A stretch of 64,000 bases of DNA, from positions 62,623 through 126,622 of the forward strand of contig NZ_LBJG01000002.1 in assembly GCF_028128765.1 (NCBI RefSeq), in the 5' to 3' direction. Origin of the DNA: Bradyrhizobium sp. CCBAU 51627. Lineage in GTDB: Bacteria; Pseudomonadota; Alphaproteobacteria; Rhizobiales; Xanthobacteraceae. Below are positions 17,345 to 26,717 of the stretch, one piece after another. Positions within the stretch are counted from its first letter, which is position 1; each line of letters opens with the position of its first letter. The position numbers were made by a program, and so were the translations under genes. The notes under the pieces were generated by a model that saw only the letters and a program-made list of their open reading frames with translations, made no database searches and was not told where the DNA came from.

Positions 17345-18085
17345 TCAAAACTTCAGCTGCTTGAACACCGCCTCCGGCAGCGTCTTGATGATCAGCATCA
17401 CGAGGCGCCATTTGCCGCTGACGTAAACAACGTCAGTCTTGTTCTCGACGGCGCTGAGGATCGCATCGCCGACCACAGGCGCCTCGACGGTGAGCGGGCC
17501 GATCAGCTTCATGCCCTCGGTCATTCTGGTGCGGACGAAGCCGGGCTTGACGGTGACGACATGCACGCCGCCGCGGCTGGCGCGGGCGCGCAGGCCCGAG
17601 AGGAAAGCCGTGAAACCGGCCTTCGCCGATCCGTAGACATAATTCGAGGCGCGGCCGCGATCGCCGGCCACCGACGAGACGCCGACGATCGTGCCGCTGC
17701 CGCGGCCAAGGAACTTCTCCGCGAACAGGCCGAGGATCAATGCGGGGCCTTCGTAGTTCGAGCGCATGATCGTGGTGGCATGCGCGAGATCGCTCTCGGC
17801 GTCTTGCTGCACGCCGAGCAGGCCGACGATCGAGATCACGACGTCGGGCAACGCGGCAAGGCCGGCGACAAAGCTCTCGAAAGACGCCGTATCGAGCACA
17901 TCGAATTTGTGCGTGCTCGCTTCGACGCTGTAGCGCGCGCGCAGATCGGCGGCGTCCGGCTCCAGCGCGACGGCGTCGCGGCCTGCGAGGGCGACGTCGT
18001 AGCCTGCCTTGGCAAAGGCGCGCGCCGCGGCGCGGCCGATATCGGAGGAGCCACCGAGCACCAGAACGGACTTGCGTGACGTCAC
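17345..18085 (-). CDS. DprE2-like short-chain dehydrogenase
   Basis: 246 residues. A classical SDR with GGSSDIG near the N-terminus and the catalytic Y-x-x-x-K in NYVYGSAKAGF. The pattern follows decaprenylphosphoryl-2-keto-ribose reductase (DprE2), which reduces the keto intermediate to polyprenyl-phosphoryl-arabinofuranose. Context supports this: the DprE1-like oxidase lies three bases upstream in the same operon. The start is GTG 18085, with a GAGG site inside the end of the upstream gene. The C-terminal hydrophobic stretch (WRLVMLIIKTLPEAVFKQL) suggests membrane association. Confidence 0.85.
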   Translation of the reverse strand: MTSRKSVLVLGGSSDIGRAAARAFAKAGYDVALAGRDAVALEPDAADLRARYSVEASTHKFDVLDTASFESFVAGLAALPDVVISIVGLLGVQQDAESDLAHATTIMRSNYEGPALILGLFAEKFLGRGSGTIVGVSSVAGDRGRASNYVYGSAKAGFTAFLSGLRARASRGGVHVVTVKPGFVRTRMTEGMKLIGPLTVEAPVVGDAILSAVENKTDVVYVSGKWRLVMLIIKTLPEAVFKQLKF

Positions 18086-18088
18086 GGT

Positions 18089-19414
18089 TTAAACCTCGTC
18101 GAACAGGCGTTGTGAAAGTCTGGAGCGAATGTTTCCGGCGGGATCGAGCGCTTTGCGGATCGCATTGAAGCGCGACAGCGCAGGATAGCCGGCCGCGAAG
18201 GTCGCGCGCGACTGCCGCGCGTCCTTGGCGAGATAGAGCCGTCCGCCCGCCGCGACGACCAGGCGGTCGATCTCGTCGAGGAAGTTCAGGATGTCACCCT
18301 TGACAGGAAAATCCAGCGCCAGGGTGTAGCCGGGCAGCGGAAACGACAGCAGGCCGTCGCCATGGCCGAGCTTCTTCAGCACCGCCAGGAACGACGCATC
18401 GCCGCGCTTCGAGACGCGCCCGAGGATCTCGCCGAGAACCTCGCGCGCGCGGACTTCCGGAATCACGCATTGATGCTGCAGGAAGCCGCGCCGTCCATAG
18501 ATGCGATTCCAGTCGGCAATGCTGTCGAGCGGAAAGAAATACGGATAGAGCGAGACCACATGCTCGCCGCCGGCGCGCCGCGCGCCCATGCGGTAATAGA
18601 GCTCGTTGAAGGCGCGGATGCTGTAGCGGTTCAGCGTCATCGACGGCAGGTCGACCGGCACGGCGAGCCCCGGATCTTTGCCGACAGGGAATCGATCGGC
18701 GCCTTGGGCAAGCTCGTCAGCGCGCGCGTGCTCACCGAGATAAATCAGCGAGCGGCCGAGCTCGCTGCCGCGGGCCACACAATCGATCCACGCCACCGAA
18801 TAGGTCGCAGAGTTGCCTGCCTCGAGCGCGCGCATGGCGGCATCGAGGTCGGACGCGGAGATCACCCGCTCGCGGATCCACCCCGTTTCGACGCGGCGCA
18901 GCCGCACCGTCGCCTCCAGGATCACGCCGGTGAGGCCCATGCCGCCTGTTGTCGCGAAGAAGGCATCGGAATTCTGCTCGCGCGAGACTTCGATGGTCTC
19001 GCCCGCGCCTGATCGTAGCAGGATGCTGTCGACATAGCGGCCAAAGCCGCCCTCGCAATGATGGTTCTTGCCATGCACGTCGGCGGCGATGGCGCCGCCG
19101 ACCGAGACGAAGCGCGTGCCCGGCACCACTGATGGCAGGAAGCCGCGGGGACCAAAGGTGTCGATCAGGTCGGACAGCAGCACGCCGGCCTCAACGCGAA
19201 TACGCCCGGTCGCCGGATCGAACCACCTGACCCGGTCGAACCCGGTCATGGCGATGGTCCTGGCAGCGCCGATCGCGGCATCGCCATAGGCGCGACCGTT
19301 GCCCCTCGCCACCGATCCGGCAACGACAGCGCCGGCCACCGCCTCGAACGAGCGCGGCCGCAGCATTTCGCTTTCGACGACCGGGAAACGTCCCCAGCCG
19401 CTGACTGTCGTCAT
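18089..19414 (-). CDS. DprE1-like FAD-dependent oxidoreductase
   Basis: 441 residues, close to mycobacterial DprE1 (about 460). It belongs to the VAO/PCMH flavoprotein family. FAD-binding segments are visible: GNGRAYGDAAIG (about residues 38-49) and the ADVHGKNHHCEGGFG loop (about 112-126), which is very like the DprE1 ADxHGKNHH motif. The known reaction is oxidation of the 2'-hydroxyl of polyprenyl-phosphoryl-ribose, the first half of its epimerisation to arabinose. It forms an operon with the DprE2-like SDR. The direct substrate here is inferred from family and neighbours. Confidence 0.87.
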   Translation of the reverse strand: MTTVSGWGRFPVVESEMLRPRSFEAVAGAVVAGSVARGNGRAYGDAAIGAARTIAMTGFDRVRWFDPATGRIRVEAGVLLSDLIDTFGPRGFLPSVVPGTRFVSVGGAIAADVHGKNHHCEGGFGRYVDSILLRSGAGETIEVSREQNSDAFFATTGGMGLTGVILEATVRLRRVETGWIRERVISASDLDAAMRALEAGNSATYSVAWIDCVARGSELGRSLIYLGEHARADELAQGADRFPVGKDPGLAVPVDLPSMTLNRYSIRAFNELYYRMGARRAGGEHVVSLYPYFFPLDSIADWNRIYGRRGFLQHQCVIPEVRAREVLGEILGRVSKRGDASFLAVLKKLGHGDGLLSFPLPGYTLALDFPVKGDILNFLDEIDRLVVAAGGRLYLAKDARQSRATFAAGYPALSRFNAIRKALDPAGNIRSRLSQRLFDEV

Positions 19415-19529
19415 CGTTCAGCTCCGCCCGCGGGCCACCCCGCTTTCGGGAACCTGCCTAGCGGCGAAAAGCTGATTTTGCGTTGAAAAGACCGCTCCAA
19501 CCGGGCTGCGTAGCCCGGATGGACCGTAT

Positions 19530-20336
19530 TTACCGCCCCAGCGCCAGCGCGATCAGGCCGAGCGTGCCGACGATGACGCGCCACCAGGCGAACACCACGA
19601 AGCCGTGGCGGGTGACGTATTCCAGGAACGACTTCACCACGATGATCGCGGTGATGAACGACACCACGAAGCCGATCGCGACAATGCCCATGTGGTCCAT
19701 CGTCATCTCGGCGCGGCTCTTGTAGAAATCGTAGGCGAACGCACCGATCATGGTGGGGATGGCGAGAAAGAACGAGAACTCCGCCGCCGCCCGCTTGTCG
19801 GCGCCCAGCAGCATCGCGGCGACGATGCTGGCACCGGAGCGCGACACGCCCGGGATCATCGCCACGCACTGGGCGATGCCGATATAGAGATACATCAGCA
19901 GCGGAAACTTGGTGGCGTCATGCTCGCGCGGCTTGAGATCGAGCCTGTCGACGCAGAGCAGGATGGCGCCGCCGACGATCAGCGTGAAGCACACGACCCA
20001 CGGATTGAACAGCACGCTCTTGATATATTTGCCGGCGATGAGGCCGACGATAACAGCGGGCAGGAACGCCACCAGCACGCCGATCACGAAGCGGCGCGAA
20101 TAGGTGTCGCCCGTGAAGAAACCGATCACGACATCCCACAGCTTCTTGAAGTACAGCCCGACGATCGCGAGGATCGCACCCAGCTGGATCAGAACCGTAA
20201 ACGAATCCCAGAACGCTCCCTCGCCAAGGCCGAAGAAACGTTCAGCGAGCAGCAGATGGCCGGTCGAGGAGACGGGAAGGAACTCGGTCACGCCCTCGAT
20301 GATGCCGAGGATCACTGCCCGTATTGTATCTGACAT
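19530..20336 (-). CDS. uppP: Undecaprenyl-diphosphate phosphatase
   Basis: 268 residues, the family's usual size, with about eight membrane segments. The two signature motifs are present: EGVTEFLPVSSTGHLLL near the N-terminus and PGVSRSGASI in the middle, which supply the catalytic Glu, Ser and Arg. It recycles undecaprenyl pyrophosphate to the monophosphate lipid carrier used in peptidoglycan and surface-polysaccharide synthesis, and confers bacitracin resistance (bacA). It lies 115 bases upstream of the DprE1/DprE2-like pair, whose substrates use the same kind of lipid carrier. Confidence 0.96.
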   Translation of the reverse strand: MSDTIRAVILGIIEGVTEFLPVSSTGHLLLAERFFGLGEGAFWDSFTVLIQLGAILAIVGLYFKKLWDVVIGFFTGDTYSRRFVIGVLVAFLPAVIVGLIAGKYIKSVLFNPWVVCFTLIVGGAILLCVDRLDLKPREHDATKFPLLMYLYIGIAQCVAMIPGVSRSGASIVAAMLLGADKRAAAEFSFFLAIPTMIGAFAYDFYKSRAEMTMDHMGIVAIGFVVSFITAIIVVKSFLEYVTRHGFVVFAWWRVIVGTLGLIALALGR

Positions 20337-20506
20337 ATTTACGGTCCATTTCCGCTGGAAAAGCGGGGCTCTTCTCGCCTATTCGCCCCCATGCCGCAAT
20401 CGCAAAAATGCGCCATCACGCCCTTGCTTCGCGGTTTTGAGGAACTAGTGTGGCGTCGCACAAACATTGATGGATTCTTAAGCACCATCAAATAGTCAAA
20501 GGATTC

Positions 20507-21199
20507 ATGTTTACCCTGTTTCATCATCCGTTCTGTCCGCATTCGCGCTTCATCCGCCTGATCGCGGGCGAATATGGGCTCGAACTGAAGCTGATCGAGG
20601 AGCGCAGCTGGGAACGCCGCGAGGCATTTCTGCTGCTCAATGCGGCCGGCACGACACCGGTTCTGGTCGACGACGAACAGCCGCCTGTCCCGGGCGGAGC
20701 CATCATCGCGGAGTATCTCGACGAGGCCTACGGCGCCGAGATGGGCGCCAAGCGACTGATGCCGGAGACGCTTGCCGAGCGCGTCGAGGTGCGCCGGCTG
20801 ATGGCCTGGTTCAACGAGAAGTTCTTCGAGGAGGTCTCGCACCCGCTCGTCACCGAGCGCATCTACAAGCGCTTCATGAGCGAGGAGAATGGCGGCGGGC
20901 CGCCTTCGGCCGACGTGATGCGCGCGGCCAAGGCCAACGTGCGCTATCATCTCGCCTATATCGGCTGGCTGGCGCAGACGCGTAATTTCCTTGCCGGCGA
21001 CCGGCCCACCTACGCGGATCTCGCCGCCGCGGCGCATCTCTCGGCGATCGACTATCTGGGCGACGTGCCATGGAGCGAGGACGACGCAGCAAAGGCGTGG
21101 TACGCGCGGGTGAAATCCCGCCCGTCGTTCCGCCCGCTCTTGAGCGAATGGCTGGCCGGCGTGCCGGCGTCGCGGACCTACGTGGACCTGGATTTCTGA
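20507..21199 (+). CDS. Glutathione S-transferase family protein
   Basis: 230 residues. The N-terminal thioredoxin-like domain (about 1-80) has C-P-H-S in [14 protein letters not shown] as the likely glutathione-contacting site and the conserved TTPVLVDD cis-proline segment. The helical GST-C domain follows, with [18 protein letters not shown] matching the family's N-capping Asp motif. Specific substrate unknown. Its last codons overlap the most likely start of queG, so the two are probably co-transcribed, a pairing conserved in Rhizobiales. Confidence 0.9.
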   Translation: MFTLFHHPFCPHSRFIRLIAGEYGLELKLIEERSWERREAFLLLNAAGTTPVLVDDEQPPVPGGAIIAEYLDEAYGAEMGAKRLMPETLAERVEVRRLMAWFNEKFFEEVSHPLVTERIYKRFMSEENGGGPPSADVMRAAKANVRYHLAYIGWLAQTRNFLAGDRPTYADLAAAAHLSAIDYLGDVPWSEDDAAKAWYARVKSRPSFRPLLSEWLAGVPASRTYVDLDF

Positions 21200-22323
21200 A
21201 GACCGATCCGACTGAACTGAAGACGGCCCTGGCGCGCGAGGCGCGTGCGCTCGGCTTCGACTGCATCGGCATCACCGCGCCCGGCACGATCGACAAGGCC
21301 GGCGCACATTTCCTCGAATTCATCGCGTCGGGCGGCCACGGCGACATGGACTGGCTCGCCAACCAGCCGGAGCGGCGCGTCGATCCGCGCGGGCTGTGGC
21401 AGGACGTGCGCAGCGTCATCATGCTCGGCGTCAACTATGGTCCTGACCAGGATCCGCTCGCAATCCTCAAGCATCGCACGCGCGCGGCGATCTCGGTCTA
21501 TGCACAGGGCGACGACTATCACGACCTCATCAAGAAGCGCCTGAAGGCGCTGGCGCGCTGGCTGGTCGCGACCGCGCCGTCGGACGTGAAAGTGTTCGTC
21601 GACACCGCGGCGGTGATGGAGAAGCCGCTTGCGCAAGCGGCGCATCTGGGCTGGCAGGGCAAGCACACCAACCTGGTCTCGCGTGAATTCGGCTCATGGC
21701 TGTTTCTCGGCGCGATCTACACCACGCTCGACCTGCCGCGCGACATGGCCGAGATCGATCATTGCGGCTCGTGCCGGGCCTGCCTCGACATCTGCCCGAC
21801 CGCGGCCTTCCCCGCGCCCTACAGGCTCGATGCGCGGCGCTGCATCTCGTATCTCACCATCGAGAATAAGGGGCCGATCCCGCAGGAATTTCGCAAATCC
21901 ATCGGCAACCGAATCTATGGCTGCGACGACTGCCTCGCAGCCTGTCCTTGGAACAAGTTTGCGCAGGAGGGCCGTGAGGCCAAGCTCGCCGCGCGCGAGG
22001 AGCTGCGTGCGCCTGATCTCGCCGAGCTTTCGCGGCTGGATGACGCGGCGTTTCGCGCGCTGTTCACGAAGTCGCCGGTGAAGCGGATTGGCCGCGACCG
22101 CTTCTTGCGGAACGTGCTGATTGCGATCGGCAACTCGGGTGATGCGGCGCTGGCGCAGGAGGCGCGGCGATTGCTCGAGGATGAAAGCGCACTTGTGCGT
22201 GGCGCTGCAGTGTGGGCGTTGAGCCAGTTGGTACCGAGCGATGAGTTTGCGGCGATGAAGCTGGCCGTGCTGAGCAGCGAGCACGACGATAGAGTTCGTG
22301 AAGAGTGGCACGCCGCCTCCTAG
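21148..22323 (+). CDS. queG: Epoxyqueuosine reductase QueG
   Basis: 391 residues from ATG 21148, overlapping the GST gene by 52 bases; a CTG at 21196 sharing bases with the GST stop (CTGA) would give 375 residues beginning at the conserved KTDPTELK. QueG uses cobalamin and two 4Fe-4S clusters to make queuosine in the wobble position of GUN tRNAs. Cluster motifs are visible: [15 protein letters not shown] and [13 protein letters not shown]-terminal HEAT-like region ([16 protein letters not shown]) follows, as in the family. Which start is used is unresolved. Confidence 0.94.
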   Translation: MAGRRAGVADLRGPGFLKTDPTELKTALAREARALGFDCIGITAPGTIDKAGAHFLEFIASGGHGDMDWLANQPERRVDPRGLWQDVRSVIMLGVNYGPDQDPLAILKHRTRAAISVYAQGDDYHDLIKKRLKALARWLVATAPSDVKVFVDTAAVMEKPLAQAAHLGWQGKHTNLVSREFGSWLFLGAIYTTLDLPRDMAEIDHCGSCRACLDICPTAAFPAPYRLDARRCISYLTIENKGPIPQEFRKSIGNRIYGCDDCLAACPWNKFAQEGREAKLAAREELRAPDLAELSRLDDAAFRALFTKSPVKRIGRDRFLRNVLIAIGNSGDAALAQEARRLLEDESALVRGAAVWALSQLVPSDEFAAMKLAVLSSEHDDRVREEWHAAS

Positions 22324-22330
22324 CTATCGG

Positions 22331-22440
22331 TGTCATTCCCCGCGAAAGCGGGGAATCCAGTACGCCGCGGCTTCTCGATCCATCACTGCCGTCTCGGCGT
22401 ACTGGATCGCCCGGTCAAGTGTTTAGACCGGGCGATGACA
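22331..22440. repeat. Palindromic intergenic repeat with paired arms
   Basis: Three nested pairings are visible: CCCCGCGAAAGCGGGG at the left; CCAGTACGCCG pairing with CGGCGTACTGG across the centre; and GATCGCCCGGTC/GACCGGGCGATGAC at the right. The whole unit is bounded by TGTCATT and ATGACA. It lies just after queG and is a dispersed-repeat type. Confidence 0.75.
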
Positions 22441-22512
22441 GCGTTTGTGTGGCTACACGCGCGCATCTCACCACCCTTGATTTCCTCATCCATTCCCGCA
22501 AAGTCGCGCATC

Positions 22513-23313
22513 ATGACAACAAACATGCCTTTCTTCACCCGCGACGGCGACACATTCCATCCGACGGAAGTCGCCAACGGCCCGTGGGATCCGAAATCGC
22601 TGCACGGACGCGTCATCGTCGGCCTGCTCGGCTTCGCCATCGAGGAGCGCCACTCCGGTCCTGAATTCGTGCCGGCACGGTTGACCGTCGACATGTTTCG
22701 GCTGCCGACCATCGACAAGGCGATTCAGGTGACGACGCGCCTGGTGCGCGACGGCCTGCGCATCCGCGTGGTGCAGGCGGAGCTCTTCTCCGGCGGCATC
22801 AGCATGGCGCGCGCCTCGTGCCAGCTGCTGCGCAAGACGCAAAACCCTGATGGCAACGTCTGGTCGCCGCCGAACTGGGACGTGCCGAGGCCCTCAGACA
22901 TTCCAAAGCCCACCGATCCCCGGCTCGGCATGAACGGCAAATGGACCACGCGCCCCATTGTCGGCCATATGGGTTCGCTCGGCCCGCGCCGGCTGTGGAT
23001 GAGCGAGGTGCGCGAGCTTGTTGCCGATGTGCCGATGACGCCGTTCGTCCATGTCGCTGTGGGCGCCGACTTCGCCAGCCCGTTTGCAAATGCCGGCGAC
23101 AAGGGACTCGCCTACATCAACAGCGACGTGACGATTTATCTGCACCGTCTGCCGGTGACGAACTGGATCGGCTTCGATGTGGTGAACCACCAGGCCGCCG
23201 ACGGCGTCGCGATTGGTGAATGCTGGCTCTACGACGAGCAGGGCCCGATCGGCACCGCGACGGTCGCCGCACTGGCACAGCGCAAGCCGATGGCGAATCC
23301 GTCGAAGCGGTAG
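22513..23313 (+). CDS. Thioesterase-like hotdog-fold protein
   Basis: 266 residues with the layout of TesB-like double-hotdog acyl-CoA thioesterases: an N-terminal half with GPWDPKSLHGRVIVGLLGFAIEE and a C-terminal half with FASPFANAGDKGLAYINSDVTIYLHRLP and IGECWLYDEQGPIG. The expected hydrolysis is of an acyl-CoA, but no substrate can be named. The reading frame extends upstream through a repeat element; ATG 22513 is the first that begins the conserved domain (MPFFTRDGDTFHPTEVANG). A second hotdog half with clear active-site acids is hard to judge by eye. Confidence 0.75.
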   Translation: MTTNMPFFTRDGDTFHPTEVANGPWDPKSLHGRVIVGLLGFAIEERHSGPEFVPARLTVDMFRLPTIDKAIQVTTRLVRDGLRIRVVQAELFSGGISMARASCQLLRKTQNPDGNVWSPPNWDVPRPSDIPKPTDPRLGMNGKWTTRPIVGHMGSLGPRRLWMSEVRELVADVPMTPFVHVAVGADFASPFANAGDKGLAYINSDVTIYLHRLPVTNWIGFDVVNHQAADGVAIGECWLYDEQGPIGTATVAALAQRKPMANPSKR

Positions 23314-23323
23314 TTCGCCTTCG

Positions 23324-24112
23324 TCACAAGATCTCCGCCACCGCGGCAAGAATGCGCGCGATGTCTTGCGGCCGGGACAGACGGTGATCGCCGTCCTGGA
23401 TCAGGGTGAGCACAACATCGTCGGCCGGCAACCGATGCGTCAGCGCGAAGGCGTGCTGCCACGGCACATCAGGATCCTGCGCGCCTTGCAGGATGCGGAC
23501 GGGACAGCCGAGATCGATGGCGCTGCCGAGCACGAGATGGTTGCGTCCCTCCTCGATCAGCCGGCGCGTGATCGGATAGGGCGTGCCGTCGCCATATTCG
23601 GATGGCCTGAGCCAAAAGCCCTTGGTCTCGATCTCCTTCTTCACGTCGGGCGAGAATTTCTTCCACATCAGCTCTTCCGTGAAATCGGGCGCGGGCGCGA
23701 TCAGCACCAGGCCCGCCAATGAGGCTTTGCCCGCACGCTTCCTGATCTCGCGCGCGAGCAGCAGCGCCATCCAGCCGCCCATGGAGGAGCCGATCAGGAT
23801 TTGCGGACCGGTGCAGAACCGCTCGAACACCGCGACGCTGTCCTCGAGCCAGCTCCCGATGGTTCCGTCGGCGAAATCGCCGCCGGATTCGCCATGACCG
23901 GAATAGTCGAACCTCACAGCGGCACGGCCGTGCTCTGCGGCCCAGCCATCCAGTGCCACCGCCTTGCCGCCCTGCATGTCCGACTTGAAGCCGCCGAGCC
24001 AGACGAGACCGGGTCCGTTTCCGGCGCGGCTGCGCACCGCGATCCTGCGCGCTGACGGACCCTCGCCAACATTGATGAAGTCGAGCGCGGCATCGGAAAT
24101 AGCTGAGGTCAT
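23324..24112 (-). CDS. Alpha/beta hydrolase
   Basis: 262 residues. The nucleophile elbow is GSSMGG, the oxyanion region is WLGGFKSDMQGGKA, and the catalytic Asp and His lie in GAQDPDVPW and DGDHRLSRPQD. The GFKSDM and DYSGHGESGG motifs match the abhydrolase-10/palmitoyl-protein-thioesterase-like group. Start ATG 24112 gives the conserved N-terminus (MTSAISDAALDF); the longer frame to 24310 is not supported. It converges on the thioesterase-like gene with only 10 bases between them. Confidence 0.87.
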   Translation of the reverse strand: MTSAISDAALDFINVGEGPSARRIAVRSRAGNGPGLVWLGGFKSDMQGGKAVALDGWAAEHGRAAVRFDYSGHGESGGDFADGTIGSWLEDSVAVFERFCTGPQILIGSSMGGWMALLLAREIRKRAGKASLAGLVLIAPAPDFTEELMWKKFSPDVKKEIETKGFWLRPSEYGDGTPYPITRRLIEEGRNHLVLGSAIDLGCPVRILQGAQDPDVPWQHAFALTHRLPADDVVLTLIQDGDHRLSRPQDIARILAAVAEIL

Positions 24113-24363
24113 GGAACGTTTACTCTGGCTGTGGGGTTTGAGGTCTCGAGAAGCGTCCGGCGGGCAACCGTATCTTGGTATTGATCCTTTGGGACGCTTG
24201 CGGAACAGGGGCAAGGTGTCTATGTCGAGCACCGTGCCGATAGGCGTGGCCAAAATGCCTCGCATTTGAGGGTTTTTCGCTTCTCGCACGGGCGACTTGC
24301 TTGCCGGCATCAGTATCTTCCTTCAAAATAGCCGCTTCCTTTCACAGCTTTGGAGAACCACCC

Positions 24364-24903
24364 ATTCGCCGTCCCAATAGAGCCCCGGCCCCTGCTGCCA
24401 AAGACGGGCCGCGCATCAATGATGATATTCGCAACGCGCAGATCCAGCTGATCGATCAGGCCGGTGACAACAAGGGCACCGTCGAGACGATGCTGGCCAT
24501 CAAGATGGCCCAGGAAGCTGGCATGGATCTCGTCGAGATTTCGCCGAATACCAGCCCTCCCGTCTGCAAGATCATGGACTACGGGAAGTACAAGTATTCA
24601 GCGCAGAAGAAAGCCGCCGAAGCCCGCAAGCGACAGAAGACCGTCGAGATCAAAGAGATCAAGCTCCGCCCGATGATCGATGACCACGATTATGACGTGA
24701 AGATGCGCGCGATGCTGCGGTTCTTCGAAGAGGGCGACAAGGTCAAGATCACCCTGCGCTATCGCGGCCGCGAAATGGCGCACCAGGAGATCGGCACCAA
24801 GCTGCTGGACAAGATCAAGACCGACGTCGCCGAGCTCGCCAAGGTCGAGCAGGACGCCCGGTTCGAGGGCCGTCAGGTCGTCATGGTGCTGGCGCCGCGC
24901 TGA
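24364..24903 (+). CDS. infC: Translation initiation factor IF-3 (apparent ATT start)
   Basis: 179 residues from ATT 24364. No ATG, GTG or TTG codon stands at a suitable place; a GGAG site (24352-24355) lies eight bases before ATT, and the protein begins [22 protein letters not shown] as in related IF-3. An ATT/ATC/AUU start is known for infC and underlies autoregulation, because IF-3 itself discriminates against non-standard start codons. The N-domain (IF3_N, about 18-85) and C-domain ([12 protein letters not shown] onward) are complete. It ends before a strong terminator. Confidence 0.96.
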   Translation: MRRPNRAPAPAAKDGPRINDDIRNAQIQLIDQAGDNKGTVETMLAIKMAQEAGMDLVEISPNTSPPVCKIMDYGKYKYSAQKKAAEARKRQKTVEIKEIKLRPMIDDHDYDVKMRAMLRFFEEGDKVKITLRYRGREMAHQEIGTKLLDKIKTDVAELAKVEQDARFEGRQVVMVLAPR

Positions 24904-24929
24904 ACTCAGCTTTTCAGGACCGAGAATTC

Positions 24930-24966
24930 AACGGCCCGTCCGGATTTCCGGCGGGCCGTTTTGTTT
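24930..24966 (+). terminator. Rho-independent terminator after infC
   Basis: A stem AACGGCCCG / CGGGCCGTT with an inner TCCGGATTTCCGG loop is followed by TTGTTTT. It lies 27 bases after the infC stop and separates it from the convergent small secreted gene. Confidence 0.87.
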
Positions 24967-25365
24967 TCAGGTTCGTGTCGCCTGCCAGGTGCCGCTGCAC
25001 TGGTCGCCTGAGATGACGCCCCTCCAGGAACCGGCCCCTGCTGCGCCACCGAGCCGGCCGCCGCCGCTGGCGTGGGAGGCGCCGACCGACACCTGGACGG
25101 CGACGGCGCCACTGCGATTGACGGTGCCGGACACCCGGCCGCCGCCGGCGGACGAGACCCGGCTGCCTGTGACGGTGAAGGGGACACTGTAGCCCGAGCT
25201 GCAGACGCCGCGTGTGGTGGCGAAGGTGACATTCCAGACGCCGTCATAGCCACCGATGCGAGCATCGGCGGTCGACGGGACAGCGGCCGCGGCGAGCGCG
25301 GCGAACAGCGCGAGATGACGCGGACGGGTCAAACCAGACGAAATCGATGGGAAAAAGTGGGCCAT
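24967..25365 (-). CDS. Small secreted protein of unknown function
   Basis: 132 residues. A signal peptide (about 1-35) ends VPSTADARIGG. The mature part is glycine/serine/alanine-rich with a WNVTFATTRGVCSSGYSVPFTVTGS segment and a C-terminal WRGVISGDQCSGTW segment; one Cys in each could form a disulfide. I do not recognise the family, though the W-x-V-x-F and C-S-G-x-W pattern is repeated in small exported proteins of Bradyrhizobium. ATG 25365 has an AGGA site. It is inserted between infC and rpmI-rplT on the opposite strand. Confidence 0.8.
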   Translation of the reverse strand: MAHFFPSISSGLTRPRHLALFAALAAAAVPSTADARIGGYDGVWNVTFATTRGVCSSGYSVPFTVTGSRVSSAGGGRVSGTVNRSGAVAVQVSVGASHASGGGRLGGAAGAGSWRGVISGDQCSGTWQATRT

Positions 25366-25591
25366 TTTGGTCCTGCTCCGGACGGGACGGCGTGAACATC
25401 GGGGTGGCAACCCCCAATAGTCGGCGAGCGGGTTCCGGCGGTTCATCGTTGCCTTCTGGCCCGTCCTCTGTCATAAGCCCAGCCTTCATCGCCCGGCTGA
25501 TTTACGGGCTGCCGTGGCGGTGTCTCGTGCGGGTTTTGCGCTTATTCGCTAAAACCTGAGCACAATCAACGCTCTAACGAGCATTTTTGAC

Positions 25592-25626
25592 GGCCATGCC
25601 GCCTTCGCGGGCGGAATTCTGTGGCC
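25592..25626 (+). promoter_or_regulatory. Stem-loop leader directly before rpmI
   Basis: The outer stem GGCCA/TGGCC (25592-25596 with 25622-25626) encloses the inner stem CCGCC-TTCGCG-GGCGG (25599-25614). It ends five bases before the GGAG ribosome site of rpmI (25631-25634). Autoregulation of rpmI-rplT by ribosomal protein L20 through such a leader is established in other bacteria; that this hairpin does so is inference. Confidence 0.45.
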
Positions 25627-25640
25627 ATGAGGAGAGCCAA

Positions 25641-25841
25641 ATGCCCAAGCTGAAGACCAAATCGGGCGCTAAAAAGCGCTTCAAGGTGACTGCCACTGGC
25701 AAGGTGATGTTCGCCCATCGCGGCAAGCGTCACGGCATGATCAAGCGGACGAAGAAGCAGATCCGTCAGCTCCGCGGCACCAGCGTGCTGTTCAAGACCG
25801 ACGGCGACAACGTCAAGAAGTACTTCTTGCCGAACGCCTGA
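25641..25841 (+). CDS. rpmI: 50S ribosomal protein L35
   Basis: 66 residues, standard for bL35, beginning [20 protein letters not shown] and highly basic throughout. The start is fixed by GGAG seven bases upstream. It is followed by rplT with a hairpin (25879-25897) between them. Confidence 0.98.
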   Translation: MPKLKTKSGAKKRFKVTATGKVMFAHRGKRHGMIKRTKKQIRQLRGTSVLFKTDGDNVKKYFLPNA

Positions 25842-25878
25842 TCGCGTCCAAAGGACGTCGAAGATCATTGCCATCTCT

Positions 25879-25897
25879 GCCGCGCTCTTCGCGCGGC
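25879..25897 (+). other. Hairpin between rpmI and rplT
   Basis: GCCGCGC-TCTTC-GCGCGGC, a perfect 7-bp stem with a five-base loop. No T-run follows, so it is probably an mRNA-processing or stability element rather than a terminator. Confidence 0.5.
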
Positions 25898-25935
25898 AAT
25901 CCGAAACCTAAGTCATCTTTCGAAGGATACTCGTC

Positions 25936-26295
25936 ATGTCTCGCGTCAAACGCGGTGTGACCGCCCACGCCAAGCACAAGAAAGTCTACAAGGCCGCCAA
26001 GGGCTTCTACGGCCGCCGCAAGAACACCATCCGCGCTGCCAAGCCGGCCGTGGAGAAGGCCCAGCAGTACGCCTTCCGTGACCGCAAGCGTAAGAAGCGC
26101 ACCTTCCGTGCGCTCTGGATCCAGCGTCTCAATGCGGCGGTGCGTCCGTTCGGCCTGACCTACAGCCGATTTATCGACGGTCTCGCCAAGTCGGGCATCA
26201 CCGTGGACCGCAAGGTGCTGTCGGATCTCGCGATCCACGAGCCCGCGTCGTTCCAGGCGATTGCCGAGAAGGCCAAGGCCGCGCTCGCCGCCTGA
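25936..26295 (+). CDS. rplT: 50S ribosomal protein L20
   Basis: 119 residues, standard for bL20, with [30 protein letters not shown] at its start and the conserved [13 protein letters not shown] segment. It is needed for early 50S assembly and represses its own operon in several bacteria. It pairs with rpmI; infC is close but separated by a terminator and an oppositely oriented gene. Confidence 0.98.
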   Translation: MSRVKRGVTAHAKHKKVYKAAKGFYGRRKNTIRAAKPAVEKAQQYAFRDRKRKKRTFRALWIQRLNAAVRPFGLTYSRFIDGLAKSGITVDRKVLSDLAIHEPASFQAIAEKAKAALAA

Positions 26296-26303
26296 GGCTT
26301 GCG

Positions 26304-26717
26304 CTAGCGGGCCGTCTGGCCCGCAGCCTTCAGCGCGCGCTCAGAGTAACGCTGGGCGACCTCCGCCCGGCAGAATGCCGTAAACGAGACATACATGGTG
26401 CCGGACTTGTTCCGGTACTTGATATCACATGCGTGCATCTCGCGCTTGTAGGCTTGGTTCTGCGACGCGTTGAGGCCGGGCTTGAAGTCGGATTCGCATT
26501 TCTTTTCGACGGCAGCGCCGAGTTCGACATCGCCGCTCGCGGTCAGTTCGCAATCCCTGAAGACTTTCATCGCGCTTTCGCAGCCCTTCTGCGCGCTGAT
26601 GGTGTCGGCAACCTCGTCCAGCGTCATGGATTTGTCCATGCAGACCATGGCACGCGCCGGGGTGCCGGCTACCGACAGAACCACGGCCACAGCGGCCAAA
26701 CAGCATTTCGAAAGCAT
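26304..26717 (-). CDS. Small secreted cysteine-containing protein of unknown function
   Basis: 137 residues. A signal peptide ends near AGTPARA (residue 23). The mature protein has six cysteines (AMVCM, KGCES, RDCEL, KKCES, HACDI, AFCRA), suggesting three disulfides in the periplasm. The sequence is otherwise helical and charged. No family recognised. It converges on rplT with only 8 bases between the two stops, and its last codons contain a GC-rich hairpin (26307-26324). Confidence 0.8.
   Translation of the reverse strand: MLSKCCLAAVAVVLSVAGTPARAMVCMDKSMTLDEVADTISAQKGCESAMKVFRDCELTASGDVELGAAVEKKCESDFKPGLNASQNQAYKREMHACDIKYRNKSGTMYVSFTAFCRAEVAQRYSERALKAAGQTAR

Noticed and set aside
26307..26324. 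Terminator shared by rplT and the convergent secreted-protein gene
   Set aside because: The hairpin GCGGGCC-GTCT-GGCCCGC lies inside the last codons of the secreted-protein gene and has no T-run; kept only as a remark there.
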